The translations under genes and the position numbers were made by a program. Positions 55,704-64,000 of a stretch of 64,000 nt of DNA are shown one piece after another. Numbering within the stretch: position 1 is the first letter of the stretch; every line of letters begins with the position of its first letter. Origin of the DNA: Platynereis dumerilii. Its lineage: Eukaryota; Annelida; Polychaeta; Phyllodocida; Nereididae. The stretch covers positions 11,179,658 through 11,243,657 of the forward strand of contig JAPTHN010000018.1 in assembly GCA_026936325.1 (NCBI GenBank), given 5' to 3'. Under the pieces are notes generated by a model. That model made no database searches and was not told where the DNA came from. It saw only the letters and a list, made by a program, of their open reading frames with translations.

Positions 55704-55865
55704 CTTGAGTTTTGCCATAACTTCCTTGGCAATGAAGTCTGTAGTAATCCAAATTGCTCCCTCTCCTGACCCACTGAGTGTCCCATGTCTTATCTGATCA
55801 CAAACCATGTGAACCAGGTCTTCTTCTTTGGCCAGAGTACTTGCCTCATAACTGGGATGCAGAGC
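55704..55865 (-). CDS. Exon a2: start of the second exon cassette
   Basis: This is a 162-nt, 54-codon exon, phase 0 at both ends, with acceptor CTTCTTCCAG and donor AAG/GTATGA. The product begins ALHPSYEASTLAKEEDLVH and ends IWITTDFIAKEVMAKLK. It is clearly paralogous to exon a1 but lacks that exon's acidic insert. Function is unknown. The conserved block IWITTxxIAKEVMAKL is the best search query for finding relatives. Confidence 0.8.
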
Positions 55866-56444
55866 CTGGAAGAAGGAGGAGAGGATATTAGCAATCAATT
55901 TGATACCCCCATTAGGAATTGATTGGTAAGATGGTATATTACATTTTCTCCCTTATACTGCTTGTGTTTTTTACTTAGTCAATACAGGAGAGAAAACGTT
56001 TGTGTCTATATAAGGACAAGGGAGATGTGTCCTGTCATGAGACCTCTGTAATCAAGAGAACTAAAGTAGCCAAGCAAAGGGTCCGGTAAATCCAGTTATG
56101 GAAGCTATTAGTATAACAGAAAAGCTGTTGGGAAGTTATTGGATTGATTATTTTAGCTGTCATACGGGGTTATTATGATAGCCATTGAGGGAACAGTTTT
56201 TAAAACATATATAATTAGCTATGAAATTGGGACATTTAAAGCAAGGTGGAATGAACAGGAAATTCAGGCAGAGAGCTCACAGTTTCAACTTATATTTAAA
56301 TTTGATATTTGAGGGAAAATGTGTGAAATATTTTCCCCATGACATGATGCAAACAGCTTTGCTTTTTTTGCAAGACACAATAAATGTCAAGCATATGCTA
56401 AGAATAATTATTATTATAGGCTACACATTCAAACAAATGCTTAC

Positions 56445-56634
56445 CTGAACCAAATTTGCGTAAGAATGTTCCAGATATAGGTCATCTAGTTTACTAACAA
56501 GTGTCTTCATAATGGAAGGTCCTTGCTTAGGGTAAACGACATTTCCGTCATCCAAGATTTCCAAAATCTCCTTGGTCTCTTGCTCAATATTAGATCTTGT
56601 CAAACATTGGACCTTGTCTTCGATTTTTGTGTAC
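56445..56634 (-). CDS. Exon d1: closing exon of the first cassette
   Basis: This 190-nt exon (phase 2 in, phase 0 out) has an acceptor in ATTCATTCAG and a donor CAG/GTAAGC. It encodes about 63 residues, from RYTKIEDKVQCL to HSYANLVQ, predicted to be helical. It restores phase 0 so that exon a2 can follow. I found no second copy after exon c2. There the 2008-nt exon, which has the same entry and exit phases, takes its place. Confidence 0.72.
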
Positions 56635-56991
56635 CTGAATGAATGATCAAAGAGATAGGTCTTATCACATTACATAATAATTTTCAATGGAAAACTTACA
56701 ATATCATGATCTGCACTTCTTCTGTCTCATCATGCAACACGCAGGTGCCATAACCTGTGTTCGGCCAAGCAAAGAAATGGAAGCAGATATTCAATTCTGT
56801 TGAAAGCTTAGACAAAATAATCAAATCGTATCTTTGTCAAAACATATTAATTGTTATGTATTGATGGCTAAAATTCACAAAGTCCTACAACAAAAGATGC
56901 ATCATGGACATCAGTGGATTTAGACCATGCAATGCCATACTGCTTGTCCCCCCACATTTTAATAGAAAAATTCCGCCCCTGCAGCTCTTAC

Positions 56992-57708
56992 CTCAAGTGT
57001 TTCAGTCCTTCGAGGGCATCTTCCTCAATCGCTCGTTTTTCCTGCAAAATTTTCTTGATATCCTCAATATTCTTCTTCAATTGCTGCAATTTCAGTGCAT
57101 CAGGTGTCTGGGTGACTGATACAGATTTCTGCCACCAGAGAATCCAAGTGTAGGGAGTCACTTTGTTGTTGTCCTTGATGTTAACATTCCTGGATGTTAT
57201 CAATCCAGACATGAGATCCCATAGTGTATCTGTTCCTACAATTAAGTCCGATATTTTTTCCCAAACCTGACCAATCAGCAATTTTTCAAATAGTCTATGA
57301 AGTGGAGTTTTTTCCTCCCCATCCATATGATCACAAAGGGCGGGATCATTTTTCACTATTTCAAGACAATTTTCCACAATGAGTCCCTTGATAGAGGAGA
57401 GATGACTGGATTCACCTACAATTATGTCACTTGGAAGATTCTTGACAACTTCATTCAAGATACTCTCTCTAGCATCTGACACTTCGCATTTCTTGAATGC
57501 TTCCTCCAGAAAAGTTGAAACTGAGGGCATCAATGGCTCTGACAGAAGATGACAAAATCTTCCAAGGAATAAAGTGAAAGCACTTGGTGGTATTCGCATC
57601 AGGCGAAAAGGATCTGCTCCTTCTTTGATGAGAAATGTTAGTACACCCACAAAATGTGAATTCCACTCCATGCTAATTTCACAGTTTCTGATGTAGTCCC
57701 ACAAAATT
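56992..57708 (-). CDS. Exon c1: first copy of the long helical/ankyrin-like module
   Basis: This 717-nt exon is phase 2 at both ends, with acceptor CGGTTGCAG and donor GAG/GTAAGA. It encodes about 239 residues. After a helical N-terminal half it has the ankyrin-like stretch DHMDGEEKTPLHRLFEKLL, then NVNIKDNN and the signature VTPYTWILWWQKSV, and ends in a coiled-coil-like tail finishing EGLKHLR. Side by side with exon c2 the order of motifs and both phases agree, so one arose by duplication of the other. Confidence 0.82.
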
Positions 57709-59005
57709 CTGCAACCGAATAAAGATAATTAATCAATGATCACCTGACTGTAACAACTAACATAAAAGAGACAAAGCAGACACCAAAAATTAACAGATAC
57801 GAGATATTCAGTACAGATAAAGCAAACAGGAAAAATTACACAAATATCACATTATTAATTCATCTGTCTACCTGTTGAACATTTATCTAAGGAAATGTTG
57901 ATTACTCTCTAAGTTGTGTTGAGGTACTTATAACGTCAACATTGACTCAACAAGACATTAGTAGCTCCAACTTTTTGGAAATAATTTCTATTTTTCATGT
58001 TTGCCTGATGCAAAGGTGAATCTAGCTTGACTTTATCTCTCCCTAAAATAATGCTTTTGAGAGTAATGCATTATTTAATGGCAAATTATACCATCTCAAT
58101 GCAACAAATAGATTTTTATATCAACAGCCTATTACAGGTGATTTCATATTTGTAGACAAATGACTGCACGTGATTTTTTTTTCTAGGATATGTATTCAAT
58201 AGGGAAAAGTGACATCAAAAAAATTTTGACATAACTTTTCCCCATAGGATAACATGTCCTATAAAAAAAATGTCATTTAGTCCTTTTGTCTTCAAATATG
58301 AAATCATCTGTAATGACTTTTTTGAAAAAATTATTTTCATCAATAATGAGTGCCAAACATTATTAGCAAAATTTCGACGAGATGTGCTTAAATTACCTGA
58401 AGAATGACTATATATATTCATTAATATTTCCTTCTCTGTTTATGTTAAATTATAAACATATATACTTTTATCATTCCTGTATATACGTAAAAATGTAAAT
58501 ATGTTACTTTATCATTCCTGTTTACTTTGTTCTGTTTTGACAGTAATATAAGCCCACTGCGGCCGGGTGGTTTTTCATTTATTGCTTCAAATACTTGTTA
58601 TGATATAGTTGTATATCACATGTATATTATGAATACAATTAAAAAAATGTACATCAATTCTTTAATTCACCTTATATTGATTTTCAACTAGTCAGTAAAA
58701 GGCTAATACCTTGTGTTTATTGCATGTATTGTCACCAACATGGTTTAATAAAATTTTCCTTTATCTTATCTTCACATATGTATGTCAATATATTGGCAAA
58801 TAATGTGGCAATTCTTCTCAACAAATTGCCCAACTGCTATTACTCATCCTCCAAGCAACAGCAGCATAGTTTTTGGGAATTATTATATCTCAAACCAACA
58901 AATTGTATCCTTTAGTATACATCGATAACTTGAGTTTTGCTTAAACTGCCTGCAATTGAAATATTTTCTCAAAGCATCAAATATAGTGAAAATTGAGATA
59001 CATAC
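57709..59005. other. Intron between exons b1 and c1
   Basis: 1.3 kb of AT-rich sequence; a mirrored pair (GACAAATGACTGCACG region and AAATGTCATTTAGTCC region) may be chance. No repeat family or gene recognised. Confidence 0.4.
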
Positions 59006-59040
59006 ACTGTAGTCAGCTTGCTATCCAAAGGTATAAAAAT
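59006..59040 (-). CDS. Exon b1: 35-nt micro-exon
   Basis: This micro-exon lies between TTTTCACTCCAG and GTATGTATC and encodes IFIPLDSKLTT plus two bases. It shifts the frame from phase 0 to phase 2, matching exon c1, and is the paralogue of the micro-exon at 53558-53592. The two share length and the I-x-x-x-LD-x-x-L-x-T pattern. Confidence 0.72.
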
Positions 59041-59159
59041 CTGGAGTGAAAAATAAATGAAAGATTACTTTAAAATCAAAAACACTGATTAGAGCAACAT
59101 AACATTACAGTTGTTACACCAGCAAGCAAATATAACAGAATTTATAGTATAAAAGAATC

Positions 59160-59450
59160 GATGTTCAACACACTGCAGTCTGACTGACGAGCCAGTCTGC
59201 TGGACAAGCAGTCAAACAAGCATGGCTGTAGACTGATGAAATTCAAGTTTAAATGGTTATCAACTTTGTTCAAGGTCAGTGGAACAGCTGTCTTTCAGGT
59301 CCGAACTCAGCAGGACAGCAGGACTTTGGAGGAATAGCTAAGAAATGCATATAAGCGTGCCCTGACTGGCAGCACCTCTACTGAAATGTTGTAGCCTGCT
59401 GCCTTCGCTAGCAAATGAGCAGGCTACTCTAGTCTAGCCTGCACTGCAGC
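59160..59450. repeat. Dispersed repeat related (inverted) to 19440-19700
   Basis: Blocks CTTTCAGGTCCGAACTCAGC and CACCTCTACTGAAATGTTGT, then AGCCTGCTGCC, match the complement of 19440-19700 in order. It lies in the intron between exons a1 and b1. Confidence 0.6.
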
Positions 59451-59994
59451 ACAAAATTAATGAGATGGGATGCATGCAATAAATTTGCTGAGAAAATGTG
59501 TATTTTGTGGTGTTTCTTTCTTCTTCTTCAAACCTAAAAAAATAGATTGCCTGTGGTTATAGTCCAGGAGCAAATAGACTGACAAGGAACCCTGGGGAAC
59601 TTTGATGAAGAAATTATAAGCTATGTACCATTTTGTTCCTTAGAATCTCAGCTTTCATTTAAGCCATGTCGGCAAGCTGGGAAATGTGGCAGAGCTGAGT
59701 TATAAGGGTTTTAGTAAAATAGTATTTTTACAGTTTTTTTAAACTAACGAATCAATGATATTTTAATTTAAACAAGGAGAAAAGCCATCATTTACATCCA
59801 ATAGTAGTAGTGTTGCATACCATGTTATTCAGGATAATTACAGCTTTAATTTAAGACATCTTGCAACTCTGGGAAATGATTAGGACAAAAGTTATTAGTG
59901 TTTAAAGTGTATTATATCACTTTTTTTCCTATTTCCGAAAATAAGTTGTTTGTGTAACAATAAATATTAAAGATAACAAGGGACCAAACAAATA

Positions 59995-61184
59995 ATGGAA
60001 GACTTTGAGAGAAAAGCACTCACATCATATACAGGCACACCACCACCTCTCTGGCTGAGGTATGTTGACGATACCTGCATCATTGTTAAGAAACAAGATC
60101 CTCTCTCATTCTTCAACTACATCAACAGCATAGATGCAAACATACAGTTCACTCAAGAGGAAAGTGACAACACCCTCCCCTTCCTAGATTGTCTGGTGCA
60201 GGTCAAGGTGAACAGACTACACACCAAGGTGTATCGCAAAGCCACTCACACTGATCAGTACCTGGCATTTGACTCGAACCCTCCTTTTATACACAAGCTA
60301 GGTGTCATCAGAACACTCCAGTATAGAGCCAACTCCATTGTCAGTGACCTGAGTGAGCTAAACAAGGAACACAATCATATAAATTGCAACACAACGGCTT
60401 CCCTGAATGGGCCTTTCTCAAAGTACACCAGCACAACAAGAAGTGCAGCAGAAAATGGGAAAGTTCAACAACATCACTATCCCATACATGAGAGGAACCT
60501 TGGAGAGACTACAAAAGACTTTTAAGAAACAGGGAATCAACATATCACCCTTAAGCCAGTCAACAACCTGCATGGAAAACTTGTAAAGGTAAAGGATGGA
60601 TGGATGTTTTGGGCTTTACGTCCTGTATTTATGCACTTGGTAGGCTAATTAGGACGGGAGGAGGACACGGCAATGAGGCGAAGGATGATTGAAACAGCCG
60701 TCCAACATAGTCCCAGGTGAACCGGCAAGAGCTGGATTCGAACCCTGGACCCAGCGATTGGCAGTCCAGCACGCTACCACTAGACCAACCCTCCCCCCTG
60801 TAAAGGTAAAGGACAAGTCCCCAATAGACATACAGTCTAACCTCATCTACCAGTTCAACTGCCGACAAGACAAGTGCAATGCAAAGTACATTGGAGAAAC
60901 GAAACATGCTTTGAAGACAAGAGTGAGCCAGCACAGGCGCCCCAGCAGTGGGGATACGTATACATGACTCTGCCATCTACAGCCACAGCCAAGCAAGCCG
61001 ACACAAAGTGGACATCACAGACTTCAGGGTACCAGATATGATGGAGGATTGGTTTAAAAGAGGGGTAAAGGAAGCCATCTATGAGCATACAGAAAGACCA
61101 ACACTGAATAAGACAGGAGGATTGCGGTTCAAACTTCCGAACACCTGCGACCGGGCGCTTAAAATTTCTCACATTTTTCATTGA
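59995..61184 (+). pseudogene. Penelope-like element: RT end and GIY-YIG endonuclease
   Basis: The frame from 59995 has LWLRYVDDTCIIVKK (catalytic YVDD), then LPFLDCLVQVKVNRLHTKV and YRKATHTDQYLAFDSNPP, standard Penelope RT blocks, with a frame change near 60400. After a SINE insertion it reads VKVKDKSPIDIQSNLIYQFN then CNAKYIGETKHALKTRVSQH, the GIY-YIG region with its Y...YIGET...R...H signature. It ends in a C-terminal tail at 61184. The RT N-terminal part is missing. Opposite in direction to the host gene. Confidence 0.85.
60597..60798 (-). mobile_element. tRNA-derived SINE inserted in the Penelope element, 15-bp target duplication
   Basis: TGTAAAGGTAAAGGA occurs at 60582-60596 and 60799-60813. 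On the minus strand the insert starts GGGGGGAGGGTTGGTCTAG, with A box TGGTCTAGTGGTAGCG and B box GGGTTCGAATCC, and ends GTAAAGCCCAAAACATCC with (ATCC)n. About 202 bp, apparently full length. It separates the Penelope RT region from its nuclease. Confidence 0.88.
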
Positions 61185-61728
61185 CACCTCCAATTACATC
61201 AAACAATGAAACATCCTTGATTTTGCCATTCACCTGATGAAGTCTGCAGGTTGCAGATGAAACGTTGTATGTAAGTTGAAAATCTAGTATTATATTTATA
61301 ATTCACATATCTTGGATAACCAACTGCATGAATAATAATACACTTCAATTAGTTACCTGTAGTCAATGAGCTATCTTACATTTGGTGTGTTTAGCAGGGT
61401 GTTTTCTTTGTGGTACAGATTAATTTCATGAGCAACTACATTGGCACTACAACCTATCCCCCACTGGACCAATGTTGGACCTCTCTCAAGTATGGTCTTC
61501 GTCCTGCTGTATTTTAAGGCACTGTTTCTGATGCCTTGGCATTTTTGATGAGGTCACGGTAAGTTTAGCCAGTGCCATTTAACTCCACTGCGGGAGCAGA
61601 ACCCAGGAGGTTGCAACCGAAAGATTTTATCAGACAAAGATGAAAGCATCTTGAGTGTGGTCTTTCAGCTATTTTTGTTACATTACTGTGCATGAATTGC
61701 TGTGACTGTTACAAAGGATAAGACATAC

Positions 61729-61986
61729 CCTCAGTTTAGCCATAACTTCTTTGGCAATGGAGTTTGTAGTAATCCAAATTGTTCTCTTTCCTTCTGACTC
61801 ATTGGATGTCCCATGTCTTAGCTGCTCATAAACCACTTGCCCCAGGTCTTCTACCTCTGCCTTATCTTCCAAATCTTCTACCTCTGCCTTATCTTCCAAA
61901 TCTTTTTCCTCAGTCTCGTCTTCCAGATCGTTTACCGGATCTTCTCTTTCTGCCCGTGAACTTGCTTTATGACTGGGATACAGAGT
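61729..61986 (-). CDS. Exon a1: start of the first exon cassette
   Basis: This is a 258-nt, 86-codon exon, phase 0 at both ends, with acceptor ATTTTTCAG and donor AGG/GTATGT. It begins TLYPSHKASSRAEREDP and ends IWITTNSIAKEVMAKLR, paralogous to exon a2. It differs by an acidic insert made of a tandem duplication of the nine residues EDKAEVEDL. No start codon of the gene is implied, because the frame enters from a further upstream exon not found in the window. Confidence 0.78.
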
Positions 61987-64000
61987 CTGAAAAATACATG
62001 GAGAATAAAACTCTGAATTCAGTACTTCGTTATCAGTAGTTATACATAACATAAAAATAGAAAATGATATATTAGAATTCACAAAAAAACACCAAATATT
62101 AACTGAAAATGTTTTTCAAAAACAACTGCAAAGTCTGATAGACATTTCTGGGACATTTAGGTAAATATTCCTTTGATTTGTCATAATATAAACTTAAAGA
62201 TATGCCGAATCAATGTGTATGCCCTTCAGTATCATGTCTGTCAATGACACCAACTTCTGCCTTTGCTTTGATGTGCCAGAGGAAGATCTTTATGATTAAA
62301 GTATTGTATTGTATTGTATTGTATATACTATCAGTCATGCACTGCAATGCAGGCACGGAATTTGTGGTGAGCCTTCCACAATGACACATATATATTGATG
62401 TTTTCACCAAATAAATGACCAAATATTGGCTTTGTTGTGATATAAGTGAGATTTAGGGAATTTTGAATGGCCATTTTGGTAGCCGTATTGGATGTGGTAA
62501 CATAGGGGTTGAATACACAAATCATTAATCACAATATTTGACTTCTCTGAGGTATGTTAACATATTGTATGAAGGTCCAACTCCATATTTTGACCAAATG
62601 ATACAGGAATTGTGAGTTAGTCATTTTCGTCAGCCATTTTGGCTGCCATATTGGATTATGACCACAAAGGTTGGGCAGACACCTTTAGGAATATGTTTAT
62701 TGGCTTTCTTGACCCTTAAAACCTTTATTTTAACCCAAAATTTGAATCTCTAGGCCAAATAGAAGTGGAATTATGGCAAATTTTGAATTTTGGCAGCCAT
62801 TTTGGAAAATGGCCGCTGGTGGAGTTAGTTCGAACTTTTGAGAGGGGTACCCTCGCTAAACTTTCTTATTTCTAACCCATCTAACAGAATTTCCATCGAA
62901 AAATTGAGTCGGAGAAATTGGTCACGGAACTTATGGCACGTTCCTCTACTAAAATTTTTTATGAGGAAAACATTATTTTTTGAATTTTGTTGAAATATTT
63001 TTTTTTAAAAACATACATATTTTCTCTTCAGATGTAAAAATTTTCCTCTAAAATGATTTCACCTGTCCTGTGTTATTCGTCTGTATGTGAGCTTCAAATT
63101 GGTACCAAATAAGTGCCGCCAAAGCGATACAGAGAGCAAATGGTGATAGAAGCATGTTTTTCAGCCCATATTTCCAGATAAAAAGCTAATTTTGGGTAAT
63201 GCTGTGACACAAAAGTAAAAAAAGTGTTCTGGTTCGGATTAATATGCATTATCAATAATAACTGGATGAAGCTTAAGAGTAATTTCAAAATTAAAGTGAA
63301 TTTGGTGTTAGTTATTGCCTTTTTCAACAAATTGGCCCCAAATTTTGCGGAAAGCTTCATAATGAGCAAAATTTTGATAATGAAACATTGAAACATACTC
63401 CAACTACTGAAATATTGTGTTGATTATCACTACAAGTAATACTAAAATGATTGCGTTACTCCTTGCAAGAAAACCATGAAAATATGATCAATATTTTCCA
63501 TAGCGTTATGCTTGCGATAAAGCCCCTTTTAAGAAATCTTTGTATTTTACCACCAGAAACCAGCTGAAGACCTAGATTACTTGATTGTTTCTCAAAACTA
63601 CTCAGATTTTGCAACATTACAAGCCAAATCAGATTTAAAACGGAGCTTTTATTGCTCTGTGGCACTACAAAGTATTCTGAACGTTACGCTTGCGACGGAT
63701 TCACCTACCCTGCCATTCATAAGAATTTTTTTTTAGTGAACGAAATTTTCCACAACCATAAGAAGCTCCAAAATGGATAAGCAGATATAAGACTAGGTCT
63801 CAAGGGCCAAAAGATTCAACTGACACATGTCAAAGGGACAATTGAGCATCGCAGATCAGTAAGCGTCAAATTTGACTAAATTTTTGGAAGTCAACCTTTG
63901 AATCCAAATAGCTCAATAACGTCAACACAGGCAAATATAGATACTTGATTTGATGGATTTATGAAGCCTGAGGATATAGAGATTCCAAAAAGTGTTGAGA
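61987..64000. other. Intron or upstream region, no exon recognised
   Basis: A (GTATT)n run lies near 62305-62322. Inverted words CAGCCATTTTGG / CCAAAATGG near 62460-62820 hint at a decayed MITE. The longest frames (for example 63094-63396 on the minus strand) look like chance AT-rich frames. The exon before a1 was not found. Confidence 0.4.

Larger units (their letters stand above)
270..61986 (-). other. Host gene: cassette-repeat, ankyrin, cGAS-like receptor (at least nine exons)
   Basis: This gene-level entry gathers nine exons read right to left on the minus strand. Every exon has AG before it and GT after it, and the phases run 0-0, 0-2, 2-2, 2-0, 0-0, 0-2, 2-2, 2-0, 0-0. The exon lengths (258, 35, 717, 190, 162, 35, 600, 2008, 99) sum to 4104 nt, or 1368 codons with no stop. 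Domain order is two copies of a helical module, an acidic linker, ankyrin-like repeats, and a Mab-21/cGAS-like nucleotidyltransferase. Proteins of this family sense nucleic acid or other ligands in the cytosol and make cyclic dinucleotides; that role is inferred here. The link between the 52 kb exon and the 2.9 kb exon crosses a 49-kb intron and rests on phase, strand and the absence of another acceptor I recognise. Two separate genes remain possible. First and last exons were not found. Confidence 0.68.

Overview
The window is animal DNA, from an invertebrate, most likely a marine one. The species cannot be fixed from sequence alone. The evidence is spliced host exons with GT/AG borders, no bacterial-style gene packing, and a dense mixed population of eukaryotic transposable elements: two CR1-like LINEs, a second LINE family, Penelope-like elements, Tc1 and mariner relics, foldback elements, tRNA-derived SINEs and a short-LTR retroelement. 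AT content is high.

The one host gene I can support lies on the minus strand and spans nearly the whole window. Nine exons (61986-61729, 59040-59006, 57708-56992, 56634-56445, 55865-55704, 53592-53558, 52702-52103, 2947-940, 368-270) have acceptor and donor sites and mutually compatible phases. They sum to 4104 nt (1368 codons) in one open frame. The seven right-hand exons are two copies of an exon cassette (types a, b, c, d; the second copy lacks d). The large 2008-nt exon carries an aspartate-rich linker, two ankyrin-like repeats and a Mab-21/cGAS-like nucleotidyltransferase core with a complete acidic triad. The 99-nt exon adds helical Mab-21 sequence. The product looks like an ankyrin-containing cGAS-like receptor (cGLR) of innate immunity. 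Neither end of the gene lies in the window.

The intron between 52103 and 2947 is about 49 kb and is almost entirely a landing strip for mobile DNA. From left to right: small MITEs and a minisatellite (3-6.6 kb). LINE family A copy 1 (7.5-17.85 kb, plus strand) is split by a 5.3-kb foldback element that itself holds a mariner relic and a GC-rich palindromic MITE. A second foldback element (18.5-24 kb) sits between inverted Tc1 relics. Penelope-like fragments lie among telomere-like GGGTTA tracts and a tandem tRNA-like array (24.4-26.8 kb). LINE A copy 2 (28.2-32.4 kb, minus strand) is split by a TIR element. Two Penelope endonuclease ends follow (32.4-33.2 kb). LINE family B (36.8-48.4 kb, plus strand) is split by an LTR element with identical LTRs (40381-47506). 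A second copy of the minisatellite and a SINE complete the intron. A further Penelope element with a SINE inside it lies in the 59.0-61.7 kb intron.

The most unusual item is ORF1 of LINE A copy 1. Besides the PHD-like finger and SGNH esterase typical of CR1-group ORF1, it carries a NADAR (YbiA-like) domain and a CCHC zinc knuckle. The host cGLR gene with its phase-symmetric duplicated exon cassette is the second most interesting feature.
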